This document shows positions 1 through 10,478 of a stretch of DNA of 64,000 nucleotides, one piece after another. This stretch comes from Eleginops maclovinus (taxonomy: Eukaryota > Chordata > Actinopteri > Perciformes > Eleginopidae): positions 10,386,653-10,450,652 of the forward strand of contig NC_086363.1 in assembly GCF_036324505.1 (NCBI RefSeq). Reading direction: 5' to 3'. The notes under the pieces are model-generated. The model was not told the origin of the DNA and searched no databases. It worked only from the letters and a program-made list of their open reading frames with translations. Position numbers and translations under genes: made by a program. How positions within the stretch are numbered: position 1 is the stretch's first letter; the number at the start of each line of letters is the position of its first letter.

Positions 1-186
1 TCTTCACACTCCAGCTCAGTAGGTGGTGGTAATGCACCAAGTCGTTGAGGAAGAACATATGTCCCTGTCCAGCTACCGTTGTCACGTGATTAGACGTCAC
101 AATTGTCCCTGTTGGTTAACGGGTAAACTGGAAGAAAAAAACAGGCGCTTCTTTTATAACTTATTGACTTGAATAAAACGACTAGC
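1..186 (+). promoter_or_regulatory. zc3h14: zc3h14 promoter / 5' UTR region
   Basis: This is the upstream flank of the zc3h14 start codon at 187. It contains an E-box (CACGTG, about 92-97) and a CRE-like GACGTCAC shortly after it, both common in TATA-less housekeeping promoters. The motif AGTAGGTGGTGGTAATGCAC (about 19-38) resembles a short repeat I recall near many fish promoters. The transcription start cannot be read from sequence alone. Confidence 0.4.
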
Positions 187-3100
187 ATGGAGATTGGGAC
201 AGAAATTAGCAAGAAAATAAGAGTGAGTAACAATACATGCTAAATATGAGTGATTTTCAGTGGAGTTAAAGGCTAGTGGTTTACGCTAGTGTAGCATATA
301 CGTTGCTAGCTGACGTTAGCATTCTAGCTTGTGTTTCTCATTGGTGCAGTATGGCAAACATGGTTTTTATTTTCAAGGCCGAGAAAGAGTTTCGACCAGT
401 AGAGAGTTTAACAGATTTGTTATCTGTTTTTTCTCCCCTTTTTAAGGAAACTATGATACGTAGAGATAGTTTTAGATAAATAAGAGCGATTAAATTATAT
501 GTGGAGGAACTGGTGTGGAAACAGAGCAGCACTTCCTCCCACAATGCACACAGTTAAAACGTAAAGGTCCACAATTCTTCCCAAAATTCTATAGCAAGCA
601 TCAAAATAATTTCTTGTGTTCCCTGTAAAGAAAACATGTTGTTCTTGCTTCTTTTCAAATGGGTTATGAATTTAACAGTACATTTCAAATGTGTATATGT
701 TTAGATAACAATTGTACAAAGCTTTGGCAATACTGTATGTCATTAACGTCATGCTAATACAACTATTAGAATTGATATCAGCGCAAAAAAGGGTCTAGCC
801 ATAATATGTTGAGATATTTAATAACATTTATACCTTTGTTCTGTTTCAGGCTGCTATCAAGGGCAAGCTTCAAGAGCTCGGTGCATATATTGGTAAGGGA
901 ATAAGAAGCAGATCTTGTATTTGGGACGATTGCTGCTTGGATGAGACCTTACATGCTGTATGTGTTTCTTCTCTTTTCAGATGAAGAGCTCCCCGATTAT
1001 ATTATGGTGATGGTAGCCAACAAGAAAACATCCCAACAGATGGCTGACGACTTATCCCTTTTTCTCGGCAACAACACCAGTAAATTCACAGTATGGTACG
1101 ACAATATTACCAGTCTGATAAAATGTGACATTGTTTTTTTGTGAATGAATACCAACAATACTCTCAGTCCTTAACATAACATGCATCTGTTCATTAATTT
1201 TAGGCTACAGGGTGTCCTCGAGAAGTTAAGAACAGTTGCAGTCGGTAAGTCAGATTATGTTGTATATATTTAATATTTTCTGCATAACCATTAACCAGAA
1301 TAATGGATAACCAGTTACCACTTACTGAATGTAAGTTTAGCTTTAGTGTCTCACACCTGCTATCATGCACATTATTACTTTTTTATTCTAGTAAACTTAT
1401 TTTAACAAATGTATCTTACTTTTTTTTGTCTCTTGTTAGGGGCTGGTGTTAGCATTACTTATTATACATTATATGTATTATTCTTTCTTCTTATTTTTTT
1501 AAGCACAATCATTTCCTATGGGATTGAAAATGTTTGATATTTTCTTATCTCATGGTTTCTTTCCTTGTCTTCCTGCATGGTTGTTACAGAGCCTGCATCC
1601 CTCAGCACACCCGTGCCTCAGTCGGACACTGGTATTGTGGCTGTAAGAAACCGGGCATCTTTGACTGAGGAAGTCAGAGCAGAGGAGTTAAAGTTGCTGA
1701 TGGTGTCCAGCTCCCACTCTGATAGGACTGAAGCACGCGTGTCCAGTTCCGCTCATGAAAGCAGGTGTGTAAGATAGAATTATTTCCAATCACTGTTTAC
1801 ATTTCATTGTTTCAAACCGCACACATGCCCGACCCTGCATATTAAAACTGTAAATATATGCCTATGTTTGTTATCAGGAGAAGCAGCTTGGAGAAAAGTT
1901 CCTCTCGTCTAACCTCCACTGTGAAGCCCCTCATGGAGCCGCTCCCCTTAGAGGCTGTTATTGATATCAAACCAGACATGGATTATGACCTCATCGCTGA
2001 GGATCCTGTAGAATCTGCCACCAGCCATGGACGAGCACGCAGCGCAGCTAGTAGACCCACAGCAGAAATCTACAGACCGGGTCAGAGCAAGTATTCATCA
2101 GTAAGCTCTGCGGACTCATACAGACCTTCAGAAGGATCCTCTCACTACAGACAGCAGGACAGCAGAAGCAGCAGAACATCCAGAAGCGGATCCAGCAGGG
2201 TACTGTGATTCGATGAGATAATACAGATACTTTTGGTTGACAAAGTACCGGACTACTGTATGCTAGCATTCTTATTAACATTGTACTGACATCTTTTTTT
2301 TCTGCAGGATGAGTTGTCACGGAAGCGTAAGGCGCCTGTAGCGAGTTCAGTGGTGCGGGTGAACAGAGTGGCAGACGAGGACAGCGATGATGTGGAAGAG
2401 GAGGATACAGTCTATGGAGGCAGAGGTCTATCCAGTAGAGTGTCCCTACCATCCAAACCAGAACGCAAGTCAGTGTCAACACCTCATATTTTGTTTTGGG
2501 AGAATTCTATGGTATCAGATCAAAAGCCAAGATTGTAATTCACTGGTAACCACAATGTAGCATGTAAGTATATCAAAATTGTACACTGAATTAGACCTTC
2601 TACTGGCTCTGAAAGGGACCTCCAAAAGACACTCCAGCACTGACATCTATTAAATGATCTGATAGTGTACATTCTTAACTGAGCTTCTAAACGGACAGTT
2701 CTGATGTTTTGAAGAGGGGGGTTGTACAATGTTTTTATCAGTAGTCAGTATGATGAAATTCTTGGAGCAAAAACTGGAACATAAGGAGCACACAGGACTG
2801 CTTCGTACTGATGTCAGCCACTGAAGATTTATTGGAAGTTACGGTAAATCAACGTTTAATAACAAGTCAAAGCAACCTCTGGGAGCTATCCACGGATGTC
2901 TTTACTGCTCTCTGACACTGCGCGTCAACTTTGTCCTGTTATTATCTGAAGAAGAGACTGTTTATGAATGTTTTGGGCAAGTTGTATCAATTATCAGGGT
3001 CATACCAATATACAGCTGTGTAGAAAGAATGTCAAAGCTCCAAGGCTGTGTGTCTGCATGAGACCGGAGTGAGAGGAGAGGCAACTGCTAAGATGACTAT

Positions 3101-4209
3101 AACCCAAACTAAAGTGCCATATTGGAAATCTGTCAGTTTATTAGTAAAGGTAACATTTTGGAGCGGACAGGAGTTGCAACAAAAAAGCTTAGCAATGTAC
3201 TGCAAAGTAAGCACTTTTTTAGGTGGATTGAATTTTTTTTTTTTGGCAACAGCAGTATATGATTGAGTCTGTTCTGTTTTTACAAACTCAGGGACTCATA
3301 ACTGTACCCTAAACATTACTGTGGTGTTTTTGTTTCAGACCTACTCTCCCTCCAGCCAAGCAAGCCAACAGGAATCTGATACTGAAGGCCATCTCTGAGG
3401 CTCAGGACTCAATCACCAAAACTACCGCCTACCCAACAAGTATGCGTTGCCATGGACACTCCTTTATTTGACTACAGGTTATGCAGCTCAGTCTTTGATC
3501 GGTTTCTTACATTGACCCCTCTCTCCCACCCCAGTACCACAGAGGCAGACAGTTCCCGTGGCGCCTCGGACTCGCAACGCCAGCACCGATGAGATGACTG
3601 CAGCCATCCAGCTGGTCCAGGAGCACCTCCAGAGCCTGGCCCCCAAAGTTCAGGCCTACAACTCAGCAGCGCTACCTCCTTCCAGAGCAACTGGTAGGAT
3701 ATGTAGGAGAGGAAAAAATCTGCAGCGCATGAGCCTTTTGCAGAGCACTGCTTTAAATACCCTGCCATCCAAAAACCAGAAGTACAGAAAGGCGTTAATA
3801 TGACATAAAACATGTTGAGTTTAACACCACTGATGACTCTACTGATTTATTCCTCACAGCTCCTGTCAGATCTTTAGCCTCACGCCTCCAGTTGGACCTA
3901 GTAGAGAGCAATGACGGAGCAGAGCAGGGCGAGTATGGTAAGTCCTTTTGAGACCTTTTTTGTTTTTATTGGGCAAACTAAAAAAAAAAGTGTTACAATA
4001 AAAAGTTGCACTCACAAACACTTAAATGTTGATGTATCTCTAGGTGTGGAGGTCGCCGCAGCAGGCAGTGACACAAAGCCATTTGATACCCGCTCCTTCA
4101 TAGTGAGTCGACCACAGCTGGGAGAAGGTACTGCCAAAAGTCAGCAGCGTCCTTTGGCCAAAGGGCTGCAGGCTGCTTTACCACGCATGGTTCAAGCCAG
4201 GTACACACA

Positions 4210-4251
<42 letters not shown>

Positions 4252-5671
4252 TATACATATATAAGAAAATGCCTTCAGCTCTCTCCATCTATATATTTGT
4301 CACATATTCACTCGTTTCTCGTTCCTCTTCTCACACCAGCAAAGACGGGGGGCGACTCTGCCAGCCCTAAGTTCATAGTGACGTTAGATGGGGTGCCGAG
4401 CCCGCTGGGAAATATTGCAGACTGTGAGATGGAGCTGGATGATGTGAGACCGCCCACAAAGGTCACCGAGGCAACTGTCCAAGTCAACAGGCAGCCCAAA
4501 GTCAGCATCCTTCAAAGACTCCATGGATATGTCCCATCGACAGAAGGTGTGTTCTTCCGTCAAGATACTTTGTTAATGCAGTAAAATAACATGTTTCTTC
4601 TTCTTTAAGGCCATTTTAAAAGTGCATAAGTAAAGGGTTAACATAATGTCCTCTTTTGACAGATGATGGGATGGATGTTGAGATGGAGGAAGACGATGCT
4701 GTTCCTATTAAGAAAAAGAAGGGGATAGAGCGCTGCAGGTTTTGGCCGGTCTGTAAAATTGGAGATGAGTGCGCGTACCACCATCCAACAACACTGTGCA
4801 AGTGAGTATTGCTGTTAATAAACTGAAGAAAGTAGTATTTAATAACTCAGCCTTCACTAAATCATTATTCGTGATTTCTGTGTGTTTTTTTCTGAAGGAC
4901 TTTTCCCACTTGCAAGTTTGGGGACAAATGCCTTTTCGTGCATCCTAATTGTAAATACGACGGCAGGTGTACCAAGCCAGACTGTCCCTTCACTCATGTC
5001 ACCCGAAGGAGCACAGTTGCCCCCCCGCCCAGGCCAGGTACATCTCTCTGCCTACAACACAGTTTAGATAACTTAGTAAAGGGTTTGACACTCATCGACT
5101 TAATCAAAAACATAATGGGGGTGTGAATATCTTCCTCTCTGCACCTCTAACTTGACCCTTTGTGATTACAGCAGTGCAGCCAGTGCAAACCGCAAGCGTG
5201 TGCCGCTTCTTCCCAGAGTGCAAGAAGATGGACTGTCCGTTTTATCATCCCAAGGTAAAACATTATAAAGGGCCGTTGTAAAGCTCTTTAGTGTTCATTT
5301 CAGTGAATGTTGGATTTAGTTAAGTGGGAAGTGGTTGTATTTTGAAGTTGAAAATGAATTTTAGTTTCGACATTATGCTCAAAACTTAGGGTGATTTTTC
5401 TTGATTTACCTACAGCCTTGTCGCTTCGCGGCAAAGTGTAAACGCTCTGGATGTACCTTCTACCACCCAACCACATCTGTGCCTCCAAGACACGCCCTGA
5501 AGTGGACAAAGACACAGACCAGGTGAGCCAATGAGTGTTGTCACAAATAAAAACTAAGCTTTGCAAATACATTTTTACAAATTTTAATAAAAGCCAATGT
5601 TTAATTGTCATCATAGTCATCATAATGTTTACATTTACTAAATACTGTCTGTCTTCTTCTCTCACAGCTAA
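187..5671 (+). CDS. zc3h14: ZC3H14: nuclear poly(A)-binding CCCH zinc-finger protein (Nab2 orthologue)
   Basis: I read 17 coding exons: 187-222, 850-892, 981-1095, 1204-1244, 1590-1764, 1878-2199, 2308-2468, 3339-3439, 3535-3693, 3860-3937, 4044-4200, 4340-4546, 4663-4801, 4898-5037, 5172-5254, 5416-5522, 5668-5671. All have GT-AG borders. The product starts MEIGTEISKKIR and has the N-terminal PWI-like fold of ZC3H14 (KLQELGAYIDEELPDYIMVM). A basic RKRK signal follows in the middle region. The C-terminus carries five tandem Nab2-type fingers (Cx5Cx4-5Cx3H): CRFWPVC, CKTFPTC, CKYDGRC, CRFFPEC and CRFAAKC. It ends in HALKWTKTQTS. The family binds polyadenosine RNA in nuclear speckles and limits poly(A) tail length. 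Oddity: joining full exon 11 to exon 12 leaves one extra base (G6 run at 4347-4352). Skipping exon 11, or using a donor at 4128, restores a frame (636 codons plus stop when exon 11 is skipped). Identity is certain; the exon 11/12 detail is not. Confidence 0.95.
4203..4250. repeat. (CA)n microsatellite at a splice donor
   Basis: This CA-dinucleotide tract begins within three bases of the exon 11 donor of zc3h14 (gtacacac). It occupies much of the 139-bp intron 11. Such tracts can affect splice-site choice; here that is inference. Confidence 0.95.
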
Positions 5672-5970
5672 TAAAGTCCAGAAAGTCTGACAGAAGTCTG
5701 GCGATGGTCGAAGTGAAGTTACGGGAGATGATCTCTATCTGTCTATGGATTTTCAATGTTGAATGGTTTTTTCATTTTAATGTATTGTTTGGTTTGATTT
5801 TCAAGGTGTTTTGTAAAATGAAACGGTTTTTGTTCATGCTCTCAGAATATAAAAAAACTTCACAACAAACTTTAAATTGTGTGTCATCTCATAATTTACC
5901 TCCTGTTCTTCATAGTAGTTTTCACGCAGATATTCACCACAGACTGGTGATCTTTATTTTGAAATATGAT

Positions 5971-5976
5971 AATAAA
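5971..5976 (+). terminator. zc3h14 polyadenylation signal
   Basis: A canonical AATAAA lies 300 bases after the zc3h14 stop codon, in AT-rich 3' UTR. It is the first canonical signal downstream of the coding sequence that I see. Confidence 0.6.
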
Positions 5977-6112
5977 GATAGGTCATCGGTGGTGGAGATG
6001 TTCACTTAAAGGATAAGATTAGTCACCTGAAGCAGCAGAAAGCAGATGATAATGCAATGAATCAAACGATACACTTTAAAAGAACCGGAATACTGATTCT
6101 GGTTCATTTATA

Positions 6113-6619
6113 AACTTTTTTCACAGAGGGCCACATACAGAAAAATATACGGAGAGCTGGGCCACTTATAGAGCCGAATATTGGCCTAAAAGTTAAGTTA
6201 TAAGTTAGCAAAACAAATGTAGGTGAATAATGTGCAATACTTGGAAATGGTTTAAGGAAAAACTGCCTACATCCCCTCTGTCTTTAGGGCTTTCATTTAT
6301 TATTTTGTTGGCAGCTCATTCCTTAAAACAGAAGCTTCACATTGCTGATAATAAGAGTGAATATGAAGGTTCAATTTCAAGCTTGTTATGGAAATAAGTT
6401 ATTGTTTTTTTTTTATCAACTAAGATTTGTTAAAAAATTTAAATTTTAAATGACTACATTTATTTGAAAAATGGGCTCATTAATATATTTGACAAGTACA
6501 ATATAAGACGAGCAAAAGTTCAATTTGTGGGCCATATTGCATTATACTTTTAGAATTTGCAGAGGGCCGATTCAAAATGGCCTGCATTTGGCCCCCGGTC
6601 CGTAGTTTGGACACCCCTG
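6113..6619. mobile_element. hAT-type non-autonomous DNA transposon, left tip missing
   Basis: The right end reads TTTGGACACCCCTG, the inverted form of the CAGGGGTGTCCAAA terminus typical of hAT elements. The interior (AGGGCCACATACAG, GGCCCCCGGTCCG) matches, in the opposite orientation, the element at 28214-28652. The flanks carry an 8-bp duplication, ATTTATAA/G (6106-6113 and 6620-6627). The left terminal CAGGGGTGTCC is absent, so the element looks immobile. It encodes nothing recognisable. Confidence 0.8.
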
Positions 6620-6627
6620 ATTTATAG

Positions 6628-7298
6628 GTTTGCTGTCTAGGGAGACTGAACACAGAGTAAAGTAGGTCAACCATTCAGCAAATCAGCAAGTTACATAATG
6701 ACGAGTCTGATTAAATATTAATAGATATTATCGGTTATTATCATAAGAGAGAGACAATTTTGCAGCGCTGACCAGCAGCAAAGAGGCATACGAAATATTC
6801 CCCAAAACCATGCAAACGGAATATTCTTGTCTAACTTGTTGATGTAGTGTAAGGGTAGCACTGCACTGTAACATAGTGAAGTAATGACATATTTCACACA
6901 AAAACATGCAAAGCATATTTTTTTCACAACTTGTTTGTATGGCATAACAAACAGGAGACCGTTAATGTGTGAATTGATTTTAGCATTTTTCGAGTATGTA
7001 TTTTCGCCTTCGTCTCTTCGCCTCGGTCTGCAGAGATATCCAATGTTAGTTGTCCAGCTCGGAAGACGTCAAGTAATGGCTATTTTGATTTTTAAAAAAA
7101 GGTTGTAGCTGGATGGCTTCATTACTATGTACGTTTGTATTTGGCAAACGTTTTATCTTTGAGTTCACTCGTCTTCTGAACTTCACCGAACCCTTTGAAG
7201 GTGCAGGATTTATATAATATAATAATAGTAGACTGAGCCTTCTTCTTAGCGGCTGTTTCATTTCCCGCCACCAGATGCCACTCCAGTGTGCTGCTTGA
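6628..7298. other. Intergenic stretch upstream of the 7SL gene
   Basis: This is AT-rich sequence between the hAT element and the 7SL promoter. The open frames here are short, overlap on both strands and resemble no family I know. No gene is supported. Confidence 0.6.
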
Positions 7299-7307
7299 TG
7301 ACGTCAC
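7299..7307 (+). promoter_or_regulatory. CRE/ATF site of the 7SL RNA gene
   Basis: A perfect TGACGTCAC lies 42-50 bases upstream of the inferred 7SL transcription start at 7349. The human 7SL gene needs an ATF/CREB site at about -50 for RNA polymerase III transcription. The matching position supports a functional gene rather than a retropseudogene. Confidence 0.75.
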
Positions 7308-7348
7308 GTTTGTCGAAGTCAAAAGCCCTATGAGCGAGTCTATTTCTC

Positions 7349-7648
7349 GCCGGGTGCGGTGGCGCGCGCCTGTAATCCAAGTTACTGGGAGGCTGAGTCT
7401 GGCGGAGCGTTTGAGCTCAGGAGATCTGAGCTGCAGCGGACTATGCCGATCGGGTGTCCGCACTAAGTTCGGTATCGATATGGTGCTCCTGGGGGAGCTC
7501 GGGACCACCAGGTCGTCTAAGGAGGGGTGCAACGGCCCAGGCCGGGAACGGAGCAGGCCAAAGCCCCCGTGCCGCTCAGTAGTGGGATCGCGCCTGTGAA
7601 TAGACGCTGTAGTGCAGCCTGAGTAATACAGCGGGACCCAGTCTTTTT
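7349..7648 (+). ncRNA. rn7sl: 7SL RNA (signal recognition particle RNA)
   Basis: This is the RNA scaffold of the signal recognition particle, which targets secretory and membrane proteins to the ER. It begins GCCGGGTGCGGTGGCGCG, as vertebrate 7SL does. It contains the Alu-domain segment GATCGGGTGTCCGCACTAAG, the S-domain segments GGGACCACCAGG and ACGGAGCAGG (SRP54-binding helix 8 region), then TAGTGGGATCGCGCCTGTGA. It ends ACCCAGTC followed by a T5 run (7644-7648), a polymerase III terminator. Length is about 300 nt, the normal size. No flush poly(A) tail or flanking duplication is seen, and a CRE lies at -50, so I judge it a genuine gene. A short A-run at 7653-7662 is separate. It lies between the convergent 3' ends of zc3h14 and znf513. 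Confidence 0.95.
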
Positions 7649-8208
7649 AACTAAAAAAAAAATACTACGACAACAAAGACACTCAAACATTATATTTTTT
7701 CACCACACAGCAGCTTCATCCTGCTTTTTTATCTCCCCATACTCATGGAAAAGACCCAAGAAGCAGCTGATCTGCGTGTCCTACACTGCCTCCACCTGGA
7801 GGAAACCTGAAACTACATCAACTAAATGTAACACTTTGATAATGTACTGCAGGTGAACCACAACTCTTCAAAGGGCTTCCTGTTGAGCTACTCATAACAT
7901 TCATTCTAGTAAACATCGGCAACTTCTCCGTTCAAACATTACGAAGATGCATCACTACATATTTGACTTCCACGAGGAATCTGTCACGCACGCAAATCCA
8001 GGATTTGAAGACTAGTCACAGACTGCCTGGTTAAGTCTAGTAGCAACGTTTGTTTTTATGTTGTTTGTTAGCTGGTACTGGAACGCATGAAGTTTGTTCT
8101 GTCAGCAGTCAGAGGCCAACTTATTAGTTTTAATAGCTAGATGTTTTTCACTTTGTTTTATGCCAATATTTTATTAAAAATCAGGATTTGGTTTGTACTG
8201 TTTAATAG

Positions 8209-8700
8209 TTTCCATATCATGTGACCAGGGGACTCCAAATTATAGCAGCATTGTGTTACTACACTGCACGAAAAGGAAACACCTATTTTTAAAGGATTTA
8301 AGTCCGTCTTTTATTTTATATTTACGTTTTTATTGAAACGTCTTGGATTTTTCCAATAGCTACTAAATCATATTGCGTAAATCTGCATTTCTTTTGTTAA
8401 AAGTCACATTTTTAAATGGCTTTCATGTCATGTGACCCATAAACTCCAAATTAAATCATTGTAAAACTACTCTGGACCAGGAACACACTTTGTTTTATTG
8501 GATTTTAGTCCACCTTCCATTCGATACGACTATATTATTGGAAAACGTATCTTTTTTTATTTATAGGATTTTTTTTTTATTGGCTTCCATGTCATATGAC
8601 TCAGTGACTCCAATCAGAGCAGTACGTCTATCTCCTCTGGAAGAGTAGGACACATATATATATTTTGATTTTAGTTTTAATTGGAGGAAAAGGCGATGAT
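8209..8700. repeat. Three diverged tandem repeat units
   Basis: Units anchored at about 8210, 8421 and 8585 share the block TTCCATGTCATGTGAC, then GGACTCCAA, a CTCTGGA/GAA stretch and a TGGATTTTAGTCC-like block. Spacing is about 210 and 164 bp. They are old and imperfect. No coding potential is visible. Confidence 0.6.
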
Positions 8701-8967
8701 AATTCAAATTGACCTGATCACAAACATGCTCATTATTAATTCCACGCAGGGGGATGTTTGTCTATCCTAGGGCTAAGGGAAATGTATCTAACATATTTTA
8801 CTTTGAACCACAAATATGAAACCAAAGTGGTTGACTGACTGACAGACGGACTCACATTACCATCCGGTTTGTGTCTAAAATTGAAATGTACTGTTGAGAA
8901 AATGACACACAGATTTAAAGGAAAAAATGACATCTGTTGTTTGACATTCAATGAAATGAATTCCACG

Positions 8968-10478
8968 TTTATTTCAAAGTCCTCACTTAAGGCATTTATG
9001 AGACACTGCATAAAGACAAAAACAGACACTTGGGGGATGTCAGTACTAATCAATGCTCCATTGTGTCATGGCAAGTTGGCAACCTGAAAAAATCTCACTT
9101 GCATATAATAGGAATTTAGAAAAGAGCGTAAACTTAAATCACAGTCCCTGTTTCCCATGGGAACTAAATGACACACATAAAAAAAAGTCCTACATACATT
9201 AAGGTATGCACTTCTATCAGTGTATTACAGCCACTTTAGAAAAAGTAAAACAACTATTACACACACATGCTCACTAATAGTCATATTTTTCAAGTAAAAG
9301 CATGAGAATGGGCTTATTTCACAGTAAACAGGAAATTCCAATAAATTCATGATATGTAGCGGGTACAAATTTGTGGGGAAATGATTCCTTTGAACGGCAT
9401 GCTTGCTTGTTTACGTTGTGTTACTCCTAAATCATATAAGAATTATCCTCCGATGATTTACCGCCTCGAGCACTTAAATCTTAAACTGTTTTTTAATGTC
9501 CCCATGTGTGTGATTGTGCTTTTTCTTTTACCATACAACCAAGTGAATACTGAACAGACCCTCTCAAGATGCTTGTGCATGCAATTTTAGTGTTTATAAC
9601 CAGAAATATATATTTGAAACATTTTAGTCAAAATCCTATTTTAGAGACTTGAGGGGTTCAGCAAAGATGACACTGCCGTTCAAAACACAGGAGATTATTT
9701 AGTGAGGTTAGCACAAAGTAATTAATCGATATACTTAAACAAAGGTTAAAACAAGTCCAGTATTTTTAAATAGCACTTTGCTAGTACTACATAAGTTAGT
9801 AAATTAGTCTGAAGACATGCCATTAATAGAGCCCCGATGCAAAAAAAAGCATAAATATTGACACTTACAAGGACCCATCTACTAAAAGCTGCACTGTGTA
9901 GTCAAAAAAACAACCTCATGAAGCCATCCAAAGATAATGTGATCTATCGGCAACATTCAAGTTATTTCATGCCGCTTTTGGTAACGAAACGAAAGGTTTG
10001 TCCTAATCTCGTGATCCTAACAACTTTAAAAAACACTATCCCTTATTTAAAGAAATCCTAGAACTACACAGTGCAGTTCAGCAGTTCAGGCAAAAATGTG
10101 CACATGTATTTGGTAGTGTTCTCTGTCTTCAAATGAAGAACCAGATATGTGTAAATATATGAGAGGGGAAATGTTAGAATTAGCCTAGTGTAGTGTAACA
10201 TACAGAGTAAGACATTTAAAGGACTTCCACAGGAGACAAAGTCCTTTTGCTCGACACAAACGCAGAATAGAAGACAAACACTAGACTAGTCAACAAAAAA
10301 AGATTAGAACATTAAGAATTGTGTTTGATAATTGTGCGGGTTCCTACAAATAAACATTAGCAGCCTCTGAAGACATCCGACAAAACACTAAGACACACAC
10401 TAAAACAATATAAAGGCTCATATAAAGGCTCTGTGAAAACCAAGAAACAAATTGCTGGTAGCTTAACTTTGCTGAGTT
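8968..10478 (-). other. znf513: Probable znf513 3' UTR
   Basis: This is the stretch downstream of the znf513 stop codon on the minus strand. An AATAAA reads on the minus strand at 8968-8973 (TTTATT on plus). That would give a 3' UTR of about 1.5 kb. Open frames inside it are short and unrecognised. The exact end needs transcript data. Confidence 0.45.

Noticed and set aside
2750..2824. Possible C/D-box snoRNA in zc3h14 intron 7 (ATGATGA ... CTGA)
   Set aside because: The boxes are about 70 nt apart, but there is no closing terminal stem, no convincing internal D'/C' pair and no known guide sequence. The boxes alone occur often by chance.
7321..7599. 103-codon frame over the 7SL gene
   Set aside because: The sequence is the SRP RNA itself. 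The open frame is incidental.
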